The notes beneath the pieces were generated by a model. That model was not told where the DNA came from. It saw only the letters and a list, made by a program, of their open reading frames with translations, and ran no database searches. From contig CAZYEV010000069.1 in NCBI GenBank assembly GCA_964646615.1, positions 1 to 64,000 of the forward strand: DNA of 64,000 nt. Reading direction: 5' to 3'. Made by a program: the position numbers and the translations under genes. The DNA is from M3007 sp964646615. Its GTDB lineage: Bacteria; Bacteroidota; Bacteroidia; Chitinophagales; Saprospiraceae. Positions 49,327 through 58,166 of this stretch are shown here, piece by piece. Every line of letters starts with the position of its first letter. Position 1 is the stretch's first letter.

Positions 49327-50385
49327 TTAGAAGCGCGGGCAAAGCACTTTGGGCTTCACCACGGTGGGCTTGTATATTTTGATGATGTAATTGGCAGCGA
49401 TTTCGAAACCGCCGCGGTAGTTGCTGACGATGGTCAGGTCAGAGATGTTGATGTCGTAGGCCGCGCCGATGGTCAGGTCTTTGATTTTGGCGCCTACCAA
49501 CACATTGACGGCGTCGCTGAGGCGATAGCCTACACCGGCGCGCAGGGTGATGTCTTTTTCTTCGTTGAACAGGTAGCCGGCCATGCCCTGTACGATGATT
49601 TCGTCGTTGCCCTCCATGGTCTGGTACAGGAACGTTGGGCTGAGCGATACGCGGTTACTGAGCGCCATGTTAAATTGGCCATGCGTTACATAGCGTCGGG
49701 GCAGGCGTGCGAAGCCCTGTTGCGGCGCCGGGCCGGGGCCAGGGCTGGCTCCTCCACCGATGAGGCTGTAGTTGGGCCGGGTGAAGTGGTAAATGGAGAA
49801 GCCCATATGGAAGTCCATCGTCTTGTTGAGTTTGGAGAAAAAGACGGCGCCCAGGTCAATGTCGTTGTAGTTGGCGCTGCCCAGCACGCGCCCGTTGTCC
49901 ATGCTGAGGGCGGGCACGTATTCGCCCTGGTTGTTGAAGCCGTCAGCGAATTGCAGGCGGTTGATGTCAATGCGGCGTTGCTCGCCACCGTAGTGACCGC
50001 CGATAGAGAGCACGGTGTTGCCTTTTTTGCCGAAGGCGAAATGGTAGGTTGCCCCAAACTTGAATGCGCCGTGAGTAAGGCCTGCCGAGCCGGCGCGGTC
50101 CTGGTAGAGCATGAGGCCTACGCCCACCCAGTCTTTGGAGCGGAAGCCCCGGATGATGGGCGCATCTACCCAGGCCGACGGCGTGCTGTAAGGGTTGTTG
50201 ATAACACTCGACCACTGACTGCGGTAGATGCCGCCGATGCGCGCTGTACCCTCGAAGCGACCCGCGTTGGCGGGGTTGAGCGTCATGGGCGACATGTTGT
50301 ATTGCGTGAAGTGAATGTCCTGCGCAGAGGCCAGGCGCCCGAGCAAGAGCAGTACAAACAGGACGAAGAGTAGTTGTGGTCGCAT
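49327..50385 (-). CDS. PorP/SprF-family type IX secretion membrane protein
   Basis: A 352-residue outer-membrane beta-barrel. The signal peptide is MRPQLLFVLFVLLLLGRLASA, and the mature start QDIHFTQYNMSPMTLNPANA is the diagnostic PorP/SprF opening (TIGR03519-like), followed by GGIYRSQW. PorP/SprF proteins connect surface adhesins such as SprB, or the PorKLMN motor, to the outer membrane. It is followed directly by the PorE-like gene, the typical partner. The ATG at 50385 begins the signal peptide; a TACATTTG box lies 50 nt upstream. Confidence 0.9.
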   Translation of the reverse strand: MRPQLLFVLFVLLLLGRLASAQDIHFTQYNMSPMTLNPANAGRFEGTARIGGIYRSQWSSVINNPYSTPSAWVDAPIIRGFRSKDWVGVGLMLYQDRAGSAGLTHGAFKFGATYHFAFGKKGNTVLSIGGHYGGEQRRIDINRLQFADGFNNQGEYVPALSMDNGRVLGSANYNDIDLGAVFFSKLNKTMDFHMGFSIYHFTRPNYSLIGGGASPGPGPAPQQGFARLPRRYVTHGQFNMALSNRVSLSPTFLYQTMEGNDEIIVQGMAGYLFNEEKDITLRAGVGYRLSDAVNVLVGAKIKDLTIGAAYDINISDLTIVSNYRGGFEIAANYIIKIYKPTVVKPKVLCPRF

Positions 50386-50435
50386 AGTCGTTGACTTAGG
50401 GTAATAAACCGGTATGGAATTGCTCAAGTACGCTG

Positions 50436-50443
50436 CAAATGTA
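50436..50443 (-). promoter_or_regulatory. TAnnTTTG -7 box for the porP-porE-like operon
   Basis: The minus strand reads TACATTTG, an exact match 50 nt before the ATG at 50385, in the 129-bp gap after the glycosyltransferase gene. No -33 element is evident. Confidence 0.4.
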
Positions 50444-50514
50444 GGCGATGCGAAGGAGCATTCGTTTTTGCAAGGCAAAAACTTTTGTCCAATTCTGTCG
50501 TAGAGGCATCTTTT

Positions 50515-51507
50515 TCAGGCGTTCGGCGCTCCGTATTGGTCGTTTACGGCGGCGGCTATAGCCAGGGCATCCAGGTCGCACATGCAGCGGAAATGCTTCT
50601 TCGGGCAATGGTCATGGCCAATTTTCGAGCAAGGGCGGCAAGAGAGGCCTTGCACTTCGAACGAGATGTTGCGCTCGAGGCCGTCCGGGTAAAAAGGGTA
50701 CATGCCGAAACGCGGTACGGTGTTGCCCCAAAGCGAAACAATCGGCTTGCGAAAAGCCGCGGCGATGTGCATCAGGCCTGTGTCGTGCGTCAGGACAACT
50801 GCCGCTTGTCGAACGACGGAAGCGCTCTGGTGCAACGTCAGCCGGCCGCAGGCATTGAAAACGCGCGCTCCGCCTTCGCGGGCTACGCAGGCACCGCGCG
50901 AGGCATCTTCCGCACCGCCCAGCAACACCACCGGCAGGCTTAAGTGTCGGCAGATGTCGGCCATTTTTTCCTGCGGCAGGCGCTTCGTGGCGTGGTTGGC
51001 CCCAATGGCAAAGGCAACGTATGGCGGAGGGGGGCCTTCCCACTGGTGGACGTCCACTTCCTCGTTGGGCGGAATGAAATAGTCCAACCCCTGCCCGTCG
51101 TAGTGCACGCCCAGCCCGTGTGCCGTTTCTATATATCGGTGTACGATGTGGCGGTCGGGCAAGACATCCACTTTGAGGTTGACCAGCAGCCATTTCTCCA
51201 AATTGGCTTTGTAGAACGAACGCGCTGGGCGGCACAATGCCCATTTGACCCACTGACTGCGCAGGTTGTGGTGCAAGTCTAACACCCGGTCGTAGTGCTC
51301 TCGGCGCAGCGGGGCAATGACCTCGCCGAGCGACTCCCGTATGGCGAACACTTTGTCCACGTTCGGATTGTGCCGTACGATGGCCGCAAAGCGCTCCTTC
51401 GTTAGGAAATGTACTTCGGCCCCCAACTGCTGCTTAAGACAGCGCAGCACGGGCGAGGTGAGCACGATGTCGCCGATGGAGCTGAAGCGGATAACCAGGA
51501 TTTTCAT
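50515..51507 (-). CDS. Glycosyltransferase family 9 (lipopolysaccharide heptosyltransferase-like)
   Basis: A 330-residue cytoplasmic GT-B enzyme that would add heptose or a related sugar to lipopolysaccharide core or another glycolipid. N-terminal MKILVIRFSSIGDIVLTSPV and C-terminal SVVRQAAVVLTHDTGLMHIAAAF, followed by PIVSLWGNT, are the family signatures. A cluster of cysteines near the C-terminus (LSCRPCSKIGHDHC, FRCMCDLD) resembles the variant found in many Bacteroidota homologues. It starts 14 nt after kup and is probably co-transcribed with it. Confidence 0.87.
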   Translation of the reverse strand: MKILVIRFSSIGDIVLTSPVLRCLKQQLGAEVHFLTKERFAAIVRHNPNVDKVFAIRESLGEVIAPLRREHYDRVLDLHHNLRSQWVKWALCRPARSFYKANLEKWLLVNLKVDVLPDRHIVHRYIETAHGLGVHYDGQGLDYFIPPNEEVDVHQWEGPPPPYVAFAIGANHATKRLPQEKMADICRHLSLPVVLLGGAEDASRGACVAREGGARVFNACGRLTLHQSASVVRQAAVVLTHDTGLMHIAAAFRKPIVSLWGNTVPRFGMYPFYPDGLERNISFEVQGLSCRPCSKIGHDHCPKKHFRCMCDLDALAIAAAVNDQYGAPNA

Positions 51508-51521
51508 GACAGGGCAGGCCC

Positions 51522-53492
51522 TCAACCAATGCGCTGCAAATTGAGACCTTTTACCGGACGAAGTACTAAGGGCGCTTTTTCGATGACGACTGAGTCGCTG
51601 TCTAAGCCAAACCAATTTTGAGGCGATGCCGTGACACTTTTAACCCCCAAGTAAATACTCATAATGATTTGCTCCAGCACCGGCAGGTCGTTTTCGTGCG
51701 AGAGGAACTCCTGAATGATGACGAACTTGAAGTCGCCTGTAGGCAAGTCCGTAGGGCTGAAATGGTAGCGCGCCTGCACCGTCAGCTCGCCGCTTTCGAT
51801 GAGGTCTTCCACCACCTTTCTCAGGAAGAGGTTCATGCGTTGCTCTACGCGGAAGCCCAGCCGGAACGTAACCTTGTAAGCGTCGTCGGGCGCCAGCACC
51901 TTGACTTTGTACTCCATGGTGTAAGGCTCGTCGGTTACCTGAATGTGGACGAACCAGTACACGTCGGCCCGCTTGGGCTGCGTCTGGAGGATGGAATAAA
52001 GGATTTTTTCCTCGACCTTATTGGGTGATTTAGCGCTGCTGAGGAAGACGAGGTTGGTGGCGTATTTGGGCACCTCTTCATCGTTGCTCAGCATGATGAT
52101 CTGGTCAATGTAGTCGCGGATGTCCACGTTTTGCAGGAAGCGCTTTTTGATTTTGCGCGCGCTGACCCACACGTACATCAGCAGGAAAAGCAGCGAGGCG
52201 ATGACGATGGTGACGAAGCCGCCGTCCACAAACTTGAGCAGGTTAGCGGTGAAAAAGGCTCCCTCAAAGCTGAGATACCACAACAGGAAAGCCCAGATGA
52301 AGATAGGCTTGACGCGCCGCATGATGAGGAAATTGGACATCAGCAGCGTGGACATCAGCATGGTGATGGTTACCGAAAGGCCGTAAGCCGCTTCCATGCG
52401 GGCGCTCTCCTTGAAGAACAGCGTAACGAAAATGCACCCGATCCACAGGAAAGTATTCACCGCCGGCAGATACAGCTGGCCCTTCATGTTGGACGGAAAG
52501 ATAACCGTCAGTTTGGGCAGCAGTCCCAGGCGAACGGCCTCGCTGACCAGCGTAAAGGAACCCGAGATCATGGCCTGGCTGGCAATAATGGCCGCCAGGG
52601 TGGCAATGGCGATGCCCAGCGGCAGAAACCACGTCGGCATAATGCCGTAAAATGGGTTGGGCGTTGCTTCCGGCAGGGGCATTCCCTCGTACTCTAAGCA
52701 CCAGGCGGCTTGCCCGAAGTAGTTGAGCAGCAGGCAGGTTTTGACAAAAATCCAGCTGACGCGGATGTTTTGCTTACCGCAGTGGCCCAAGTCGGCGTAG
52801 AGTGCTTCGGCCCCTGTGGTGCACAGAAAAACAGCGCCCATAAGCACCAGCGCGTCCGGATGATGCAACAGCAACTGGATGGCGCTGAGCGGGCTGATGG
52901 CTTCCAAAACAGACGGATGCCCGACTACCTGAATACCGCCCAAAATACCCAGCATGGAGAACCACACCAACATGACCGGCCCAAAGAAACGCCCCACCGT
53001 GGCAGTGCCGAATTGCTGGAATAAAAACAGAGCGGTGAGGATGCCCACCGTGATTTGAACGGTCGGAATGTGCGCCCCCTGCAATTGCTGGACGGACTCT
53101 AAGCCCTCAATGGCTGACGACACCGAAATCGGCGGCGTGATCATGCCTTCCGAAAGCACGGCCGCTCCGCCAATCATAGCCGGATAGAGCAGCCACCTGC
53201 GCCGCCGCCGCACTAAAGTGTACATGGAAAAAATGCCGCCTTCGCCGTTGTTGTCGGCCTGCAACACCAGCACCACGTACTTCAGGGTCGTCTGGATGGT
53301 CAGCGTCCAGAACACCAGCGATACAGCCCCCAGAATGGTCTCCCGGTCCACGGGGCCCTCGCCAACGATGGCGCGCATCACGTACAGCGGCGAAGTGCCA
53401 ATATCGCCGTAAATGATGCCTAAGGTGATGATAAGCCCGGCCCACGTCAGCCGATGGTAACCGTGATGGCCGCTGCTGCCATTAGACGACAT
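51522..53492 (-). CDS. kup: Kup-family potassium uptake protein
   Basis: A 656-residue membrane K+ transporter, probably a K+/H+ symporter. Twelve hydrophobic helices occupy about residues 15-450, followed by a long cytoplasmic C-terminal domain. Family motifs: GIIYGDIGTSPLYVMRAI at the start, NNGEGGIFSMYTLVRRRRRW, GGAAVLSEGMITPPISVSSA, GHCGKQNIRVSW, and SQAMISGSFTLVSEAVRLGL. The start ATG is at 53492, with a promoter-like box about 75 nt upstream. A heptosyltransferase-like gene follows after 14 nt. Confidence 0.95.
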   Translation of the reverse strand: MSSNGSSGHHGYHRLTWAGLIITLGIIYGDIGTSPLYVMRAIVGEGPVDRETILGAVSLVFWTLTIQTTLKYVVLVLQADNNGEGGIFSMYTLVRRRRRWLLYPAMIGGAAVLSEGMITPPISVSSAIEGLESVQQLQGAHIPTVQITVGILTALFLFQQFGTATVGRFFGPVMLVWFSMLGILGGIQVVGHPSVLEAISPLSAIQLLLHHPDALVLMGAVFLCTTGAEALYADLGHCGKQNIRVSWIFVKTCLLLNYFGQAAWCLEYEGMPLPEATPNPFYGIMPTWFLPLGIAIATLAAIIASQAMISGSFTLVSEAVRLGLLPKLTVIFPSNMKGQLYLPAVNTFLWIGCIFVTLFFKESARMEAAYGLSVTITMLMSTLLMSNFLIMRRVKPIFIWAFLLWYLSFEGAFFTANLLKFVDGGFVTIVIASLLFLLMYVWVSARKIKKRFLQNVDIRDYIDQIIMLSNDEEVPKYATNLVFLSSAKSPNKVEEKILYSILQTQPKRADVYWFVHIQVTDEPYTMEYKVKVLAPDDAYKVTFRLGFRVEQRMNLFLRKVVEDLIESGELTVQARYHFSPTDLPTGDFKFVIIQEFLSHENDLPVLEQIIMSIYLGVKSVTASPQNWFGLDSDSVVIEKAPLVLRPVKGLNLQRIG

Positions 53493-53565
53493 GCTCGTTT
53501 CGTTGTGGGTTATACATACGCGGCGGAGGGCACAGATTTACAGAGGTTTCCCTCAGAAAAGCTTG

Positions 53566-53598
53566 CAAAGGTATTAGAAGGCACCAGGTTGTTTGCAA
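53566..53598 (-). promoter_or_regulatory. Promoter for the kup-glycosyltransferase operon
   Basis: On the minus strand TTG (53596-53598), a 22-nt spacer, and TACCTTTG (53566-53573), an exact -7 box. It would give a leader of about 65-70 nt before the kup ATG. Confidence 0.45.
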
Positions 53599-53625
53599 CG
53601 TTATACCAATACAAGGACTTTAAAA

Positions 53626-54183
53626 TCAGTTTTTTTCCTGCCCGCCCCAGGGCCATTGCTTGTGCCCTTGCACCTTTATCTGGATGCCCGTCTTGTTCAG
53701 GTCGGTATTGCCGATCCAGATCATCAGGAACATCAAGTCCTTGACGGCCCAAGTGTTGTTGATGTAAGGGTCTTTGCACGACAGGTAAATGACGTTTTTG
53801 TCCACGTCCCAGTTCCAGCGCCCGGTGTCCACAACCTTGCCCTCGATGACGATGTCGAAGGTCTGGTCCTCGCGAAAGGCCAGCCACTTCTTCTCATAGT
53901 GTGGCTGAACGTTCTGGTCTCGCGGGCTGACGGCCATGCTCAGATGCCAATAGGCCGACGTCAGATAAGCGCGATGGCTGGCCGACGCAGGCGGCAGATC
54001 GTCCACAGGTACCCGCAGCAAACCTTCCGGAGTCTCCTCTGTCGTTGCCTGTTTTTGGGCCGGCGCCTCCACATTTTCGCTGCCCGTGGGTGCCGATGCG
54101 GGCGCCGTTGTTTTCTGAAGATTTTTACACGTCATCCACCCCAAAACCAAAGCAAGCGCTCCGAGCAAGATATTGACCCTCAT
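53626..54183 (-). CDS. Putative lipoprotein of unknown function
   Basis: A 185-residue protein with a lipoprotein signal (LLGALALVLGWMTC, lipidated Cys19), so membrane-anchored outside the cytoplasm. A Thr/Ala/Pro/Glu-rich tether (about 22-60) is followed by a compact domain with LTSAYWHLSMAVSPRDQNVQ, EDQTFDIVIEGKVVDTGRWN, WDVDKNVIYL. The 'W-x-L ... F-x-E-D-x-T-F ... G-R-W' pattern resembles small lipocalin-like proteins, but I cannot assign a family. It lies between kup and the M1 peptidase gene, on the same strand as both. Confidence 0.65.
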   Translation of the reverse strand: MRVNILLGALALVLGWMTCKNLQKTTAPASAPTGSENVEAPAQKQATTEETPEGLLRVPVDDLPPASASHRAYLTSAYWHLSMAVSPRDQNVQPHYEKKWLAFREDQTFDIVIEGKVVDTGRWNWDVDKNVIYLSCKDPYINNTWAVKDLMFLMIWIGNTDLNKTGIQIKVQGHKQWPWGGQEKN

Positions 54184-54285
54184 AAGTTACCGTAGTGTTT
54201 ATTTCGAGGGCGAAGGTAGGGCGTATCCGGGCTTTTGCCCAACGAATATTGCCGTGCACTTCGCGAACAGCCAGGACTCTCCAGG

Positions 54286-55932
54286 CTATTTCACTTTTTC
54301 GGCGTAGATGTAAAAGTTTTCATCTACCAGGAAATCAGCGGGTTTCATCTGTCGCACTGGCGTTGTTTGCCATTCGGTGGTTGGGTACAGGAAAGTCCAC
54401 TCCCCGGCTTTCAGGCTCACTTTCACCGGCATATCGAAGCCCGCAATGCAGTTGCTCCAGCGGTAGGTGATCTCGTTTTTTTCGAGGCGATATTCCAGCA
54501 CAGGTATGCTCGTGTGGCGCAGATACTGGTCAAAGACTTTTGCCAGGTTTTTGCCCGTGTGCTGAATGAGGTAGGCCTCTACCTGCGCACTGCTGACGGT
54601 TTGGTGGTAGAATTCGTGGTTAAGTCCGCGCAGCACAGCGCGCCACAGCGAGTCGTTGTCCACGATTTGCCGGAGGGTATGCAGCAGGTTGGCGCCCTTA
54701 GGGTACATATCCTGCGAGCCGCGGGTGTTGACACCGTAGGGGCCGATGACCGGGCTGGCGTTCATAATGGAGCGGCGCAGGCCGCGCAGGTATTCGGCCC
54801 CGGCCTGTTTGCCGTAGAAGTACTCGACGAACAGACCTTCGCTGTACGAGGTAAAGCCCTCGTGCACCCACATATCGGCGATGTCGTTGTAGGTGATGTT
54901 GTTGGCAAACCACTCGTGGCCCGACTCGTGGATGATGATGTAGTCCCAGCCCTTGCCGTGCCCGGAGTTGGAGAGGTCGCGACCCAAATAGCCGTTCCGA
55001 TATGCGTTGCCGTAAGCGATGGCGCTCTGGTGTTCCATGCCGAGGAAAGGCGTTTCAACCAGTTTGTAGCCGTCTTCGTAGAAGGGATATGGGCCAAACC
55101 AGTACTCGAAGGCTCGGAGCATCTTTTTAACCTGCAGGAATTGCGTTTTGGCCTTGTCTAAGTTTTCCGGCAGGACGTAGTAGTCCAGCGTGAGCAGGCC
55201 CTTTTCGCCCTGGAAGGTGTCGGCAAAGTGCTCATAGACGGCGATGTTGAGCGTTACGCCGTAGTTGTTGATGGGGTTCTGGACGTGCCACTCGAAGGTG
55301 CGCGTGCTGTCGGCGTTTTCGGCTATTTTCCGTAGGCGCCCATTAGACACAGCGTGGTAGGGTAGGGGTGCGGTGAGGGCGATGGTTTGGGAGTCGGGTT
55401 CGTCGGAGGGGTGGTCTTTGCAGGGCCACCAGGCGCTGGCGCCCAGTCCCTGGCAGGAGGTGGCCACAAAGGCGCGCCCTGTACCGTCTTGCGCCCAGCT
55501 GAAGCCGCCGTCCCAGGGGGCATTGCGCGCCCGCCGCGGGCGGCCGCGATAGTGGAGCATTACAGTCTCAATGGCGCCAGGTGTTTGCTCTTTTTTCAGT
55601 TGGAGGTGGTAAACGCTTTTGGTTATGCGCTCGAAGGCCAGTACCTCGCCGTCTTGTTCGGCCCGCTCCAGCGCGAGCGGTGGCTGCAGGTCTATTTGCA
55701 TGACCTGTCCGGGCTTCAGCACCCGGTAGTGCACCTCATTGCTGCCACGAATGCGTTGCGAGTCTAAGTCCGTCTGGATATGCAGACGGTAATAGGTTAC
55801 ATCCCACCAGGCGCGCTCGGGGGTAATGCTGCCGCGCAGGGTGTCTTCATGCGTGAAAACCCTCCCCTGAGCCAACAGGGCTGTGTTTATTGCCAGAAGC
55901 AAGGCTGTGGTCAGAAGCATTTGTTTTGTCAT
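54286..55932 (-). CDS. M1-family zinc metallopeptidase, exported
   Basis: A 548-residue aminopeptidase-type enzyme with a signal peptide (LLTTALLLAINTALLAQ). Zinc site HESGHEW at 335-341 with the third ligand Glu358 in MWVHEGFTSYSE. The substrate-binding motif, GAMEN in classical M1 enzymes, is GMEHQ at 298-302, as in a subgroup of Bacteroidota M1 peptidases. The N-terminal 250 residues form the M1 saddle domain (YRLHIQTDLDSQRIRGSNEV, SAWWPCKDHPSDEPDS). The long C-terminal HEAT domain of full-size aminopeptidase N is absent. A TACTTTTG box lies 16 nt upstream. Confidence 0.9.
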   Translation of the reverse strand: MTKQMLLTTALLLAINTALLAQGRVFTHEDTLRGSITPERAWWDVTYYRLHIQTDLDSQRIRGSNEVHYRVLKPGQVMQIDLQPPLALERAEQDGEVLAFERITKSVYHLQLKKEQTPGAIETVMLHYRGRPRRARNAPWDGGFSWAQDGTGRAFVATSCQGLGASAWWPCKDHPSDEPDSQTIALTAPLPYHAVSNGRLRKIAENADSTRTFEWHVQNPINNYGVTLNIAVYEHFADTFQGEKGLLTLDYYVLPENLDKAKTQFLQVKKMLRAFEYWFGPYPFYEDGYKLVETPFLGMEHQSAIAYGNAYRNGYLGRDLSNSGHGKGWDYIIIHESGHEWFANNITYNDIADMWVHEGFTSYSEGLFVEYFYGKQAGAEYLRGLRRSIMNASPVIGPYGVNTRGSQDMYPKGANLLHTLRQIVDNDSLWRAVLRGLNHEFYHQTVSSAQVEAYLIQHTGKNLAKVFDQYLRHTSIPVLEYRLEKNEITYRWSNCIAGFDMPVKVSLKAGEWTFLYPTTEWQTTPVRQMKPADFLVDENFYIYAEKVK

Positions 55933-55948
55933 AGAAGGCGATTTCGGA

Positions 55949-55956
55949 CAAAAGTA
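55949..55956 (-). promoter_or_regulatory. TAnnTTTG -7 box for the M1 peptidase gene
   Basis: The minus strand reads TACTTTTG, an exact match 16 nt before the ATG at 55932, giving a leader of about 10 nt. Confidence 0.4.
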
Positions 55957-56093
55957 AAGGCCGAGAACCTATTGCGGTCGCCGGATAACGCCCGAATCGC
56001 CACAGGCCGTACGTCGAAGATGTTTGTGCAAGGCAAAACCTTGCGATAGCCCTATTTGTCTATACCTTGCGCTTTTAAACCGCGCTGAAAAAC

Positions 56094-58163
56094 ATGAACC
56101 GCCTCCAATACGAGTCCTCCCCTTACCTGCAACAACACGCCCACAACCCGGTAGATTGGTACGCCTGGAAACCGGAAGCCTTCGAGCGGGCGCGCCGCGA
56201 AAACAAGCCCATTTTAGTCAGCATCGGCTATTCTACCTGCCACTGGTGCCACGTCATGGAACGCGAGTCGTTCGAGAACCCCGACGTGGCGGCCTTCATG
56301 AACGAGCATTTTATCAACATCAAAGTGGACCGCGAAGAGCGCCCCGATGTGGATGCCATTTACATGGAAGCCTGCCAGATTATGACCGGTGGCGGCGGGT
56401 GGCCACTGAACTGCTTCCTGACGCCCGAAGGCAAACCCTTCTATGCCGGCACCTACTTCCCGCCGCGCCCGGCGTACAACCGCCCTTCGTGGCTGCAGCT
56501 GCTGCAGCACATGGCCAATGCCTGGGAAACCAAACGCGAAACCGTCTATGAGCAGGCCGAGCGCCTGATGACGTATCTGAAGCGCAACGACAACGTCTTC
56601 CTGGAACCGCTGCCGTCGCAACTGACCAGCCAACCGCTGCCCGCGCAATCGGCCCTGGAAAACGTCTATTACGCCATGCGCGACCACTTCGACCGCGTCG
56701 AGGGTGGTTTTGGCGGAGCGCCCAAGTTTCCGTCCTCCATGGCGCTGCACTTTCTGCTGTACTATCATCGCCTGGCCGACAACGCAGAGGCCATGGAACA
56801 CGCGCTTTTCTCTTTAGATAAAATGATTGGCGGCGGCATCTACGACCAGCTGGGCGGCGGCTTTGCCCGCTACGCTACCGACAGGGCCTGGTTAGTGCCG
56901 CATTTTGAAAAAATGCTCTACGACAACGCCCTGCTCGTCAGTGTCCTGGCCGATGCTTGCCGTTTGCTTCGGGAAAAAGACGATGCAAAGGCGCAACAGC
57001 GCCAAAAGCGCTACGAAGAGACCATCGTGGAAACCCTGGAGTTCGTACGCCGCGAAATGACGCACCCTGAGGGGGCCTTCTACTCCGCCTTAGACGCCGA
57101 CTCGGAGGGCCGCGAAGGCAAATTTTATGTCTGGGACAAATCCGAAATTGAGGAAGTCCTCGGCTGCGATGCGGAGATTTTCTGCACCCTGTATGGCGTA
57201 TCAGCGCAAGGCAACTGGGAGCATACCAACATCTTGTGGCGAGCCGTCGAGATAGAGGACTACGCACAGCAGCACGGCCTCGATGTCGAAGCGTTGCGGC
57301 AGCAGGTGCGCCAATGGCACCAACGACTGTTCGAGCGCCGCTCACAGCGCATTCGCCCGGGGCTTGACGACAAGGTGCTGCTCAGCTGGAATGCGCTCAT
57401 GGCTTCCGCGTATGCGCAGGCCTCCACAGCCTTAGGCAACGACGAGTACCGCAAAGCTGCCATGCGCAACGTGGACTTCCTGCTCCAGCACCTGACCGAC
57501 GCCAACGGGCGGCTTCTGCACAGCTGGAAAGACGGCAACGCCCAACACGCCGCCGTTCTGGAAGATTATGCCTTCCTGATTGCCGCCCTGCTCGACGTGT
57601 GGCACATCACCTTCGAGCATCGCTACTTAGAGCACGCACAGCGCCTGACCGAACAGGTGTACACCTATTTTTATGACGAGCAAACAAACCTGTTCTTTTA
57701 CACCGCTGCCGACCAGACGGACGTTATCCTGCGAAAAAAAGACCTCTACGACAACGCTACCCCTTCGGGCAACAGCACCATGGCACACAACCTTCAGCGC
57801 TTGGGCATTTTATTAGATCGCGACGACTGGCGCGAGCATGCCGCGCAAATGGTCGAGAAAATGCGGCCTACCCTGGAGCGTTACCCCCTCTCTTTCGAGC
57901 GCTGGGCATTGGCTTACCTCTTCCAGGTGCGCCCACGTCCTGAGGTGGCTATTGTAGGGCCAGGTGCCGTGCAGGCAGCGCGAGACCTCCAGCGCCATTT
58001 TTGCTGGAACGCCGTCATGGCCACGGCCGAACATCCGAGCGATGACTACCCACTCCTGCGCGGCAAAACAGCGGATGGGCACACCTTATTATTATATGTA
58101 TGCCAGAACTACGCCTGCCAGCGCCCGGTTCGGACGGTAGCGGAGGCGCTAACTCTTTTGTAA
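56094..58163 (+). CDS. DUF255/YyaL-type thioredoxin-domain protein (spermatogenesis-associated 20 family)
   Basis: A 689-residue cytoplasmic protein. An N-terminal thioredoxin-like domain (about 1-165) has the diagnostic SPYLQQHAHNPVDWYAW, IGYSTCHWCHVMERESF with a CxxC pair, VKVDREERPDVDAIYM and GGWPLNCFLTPEGKPFYAGT. An (alpha/alpha)6 barrel resembling glycosidases and N-acylglucosamine epimerases follows (GGIYDQLGGGFARYATD, WLVPHFEKMLYDNALL). The family is widespread, but its enzymatic role is not established. It is followed after 3 nt by the PorP/SprF gene of the motor operon. Confidence 0.9.
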   Translation: MNRLQYESSPYLQQHAHNPVDWYAWKPEAFERARRENKPILVSIGYSTCHWCHVMERESFENPDVAAFMNEHFINIKVDREERPDVDAIYMEACQIMTGGGGWPLNCFLTPEGKPFYAGTYFPPRPAYNRPSWLQLLQHMANAWETKRETVYEQAERLMTYLKRNDNVFLEPLPSQLTSQPLPAQSALENVYYAMRDHFDRVEGGFGGAPKFPSSMALHFLLYYHRLADNAEAMEHALFSLDKMIGGGIYDQLGGGFARYATDRAWLVPHFEKMLYDNALLVSVLADACRLLREKDDAKAQQRQKRYEETIVETLEFVRREMTHPEGAFYSALDADSEGREGKFYVWDKSEIEEVLGCDAEIFCTLYGVSAQGNWEHTNILWRAVEIEDYAQQHGLDVEALRQQVRQWHQRLFERRSQRIRPGLDDKVLLSWNALMASAYAQASTALGNDEYRKAAMRNVDFLLQHLTDANGRLLHSWKDGNAQHAAVLEDYAFLIAALLDVWHITFEHRYLEHAQRLTEQVYTYFYDEQTNLFFYTAADQTDVILRKKDLYDNATPSGNSTMAHNLQRLGILLDRDDWREHAAQMVEKMRPTLERYPLSFERWALAYLFQVRPRPEVAIVGPGAVQAARDLQRHFCWNAVMATAEHPSDDYPLLRGKTADGHTLLLYVCQNYACQRPVRTVAEALTLL

Positions 58164-58166
58164 GAC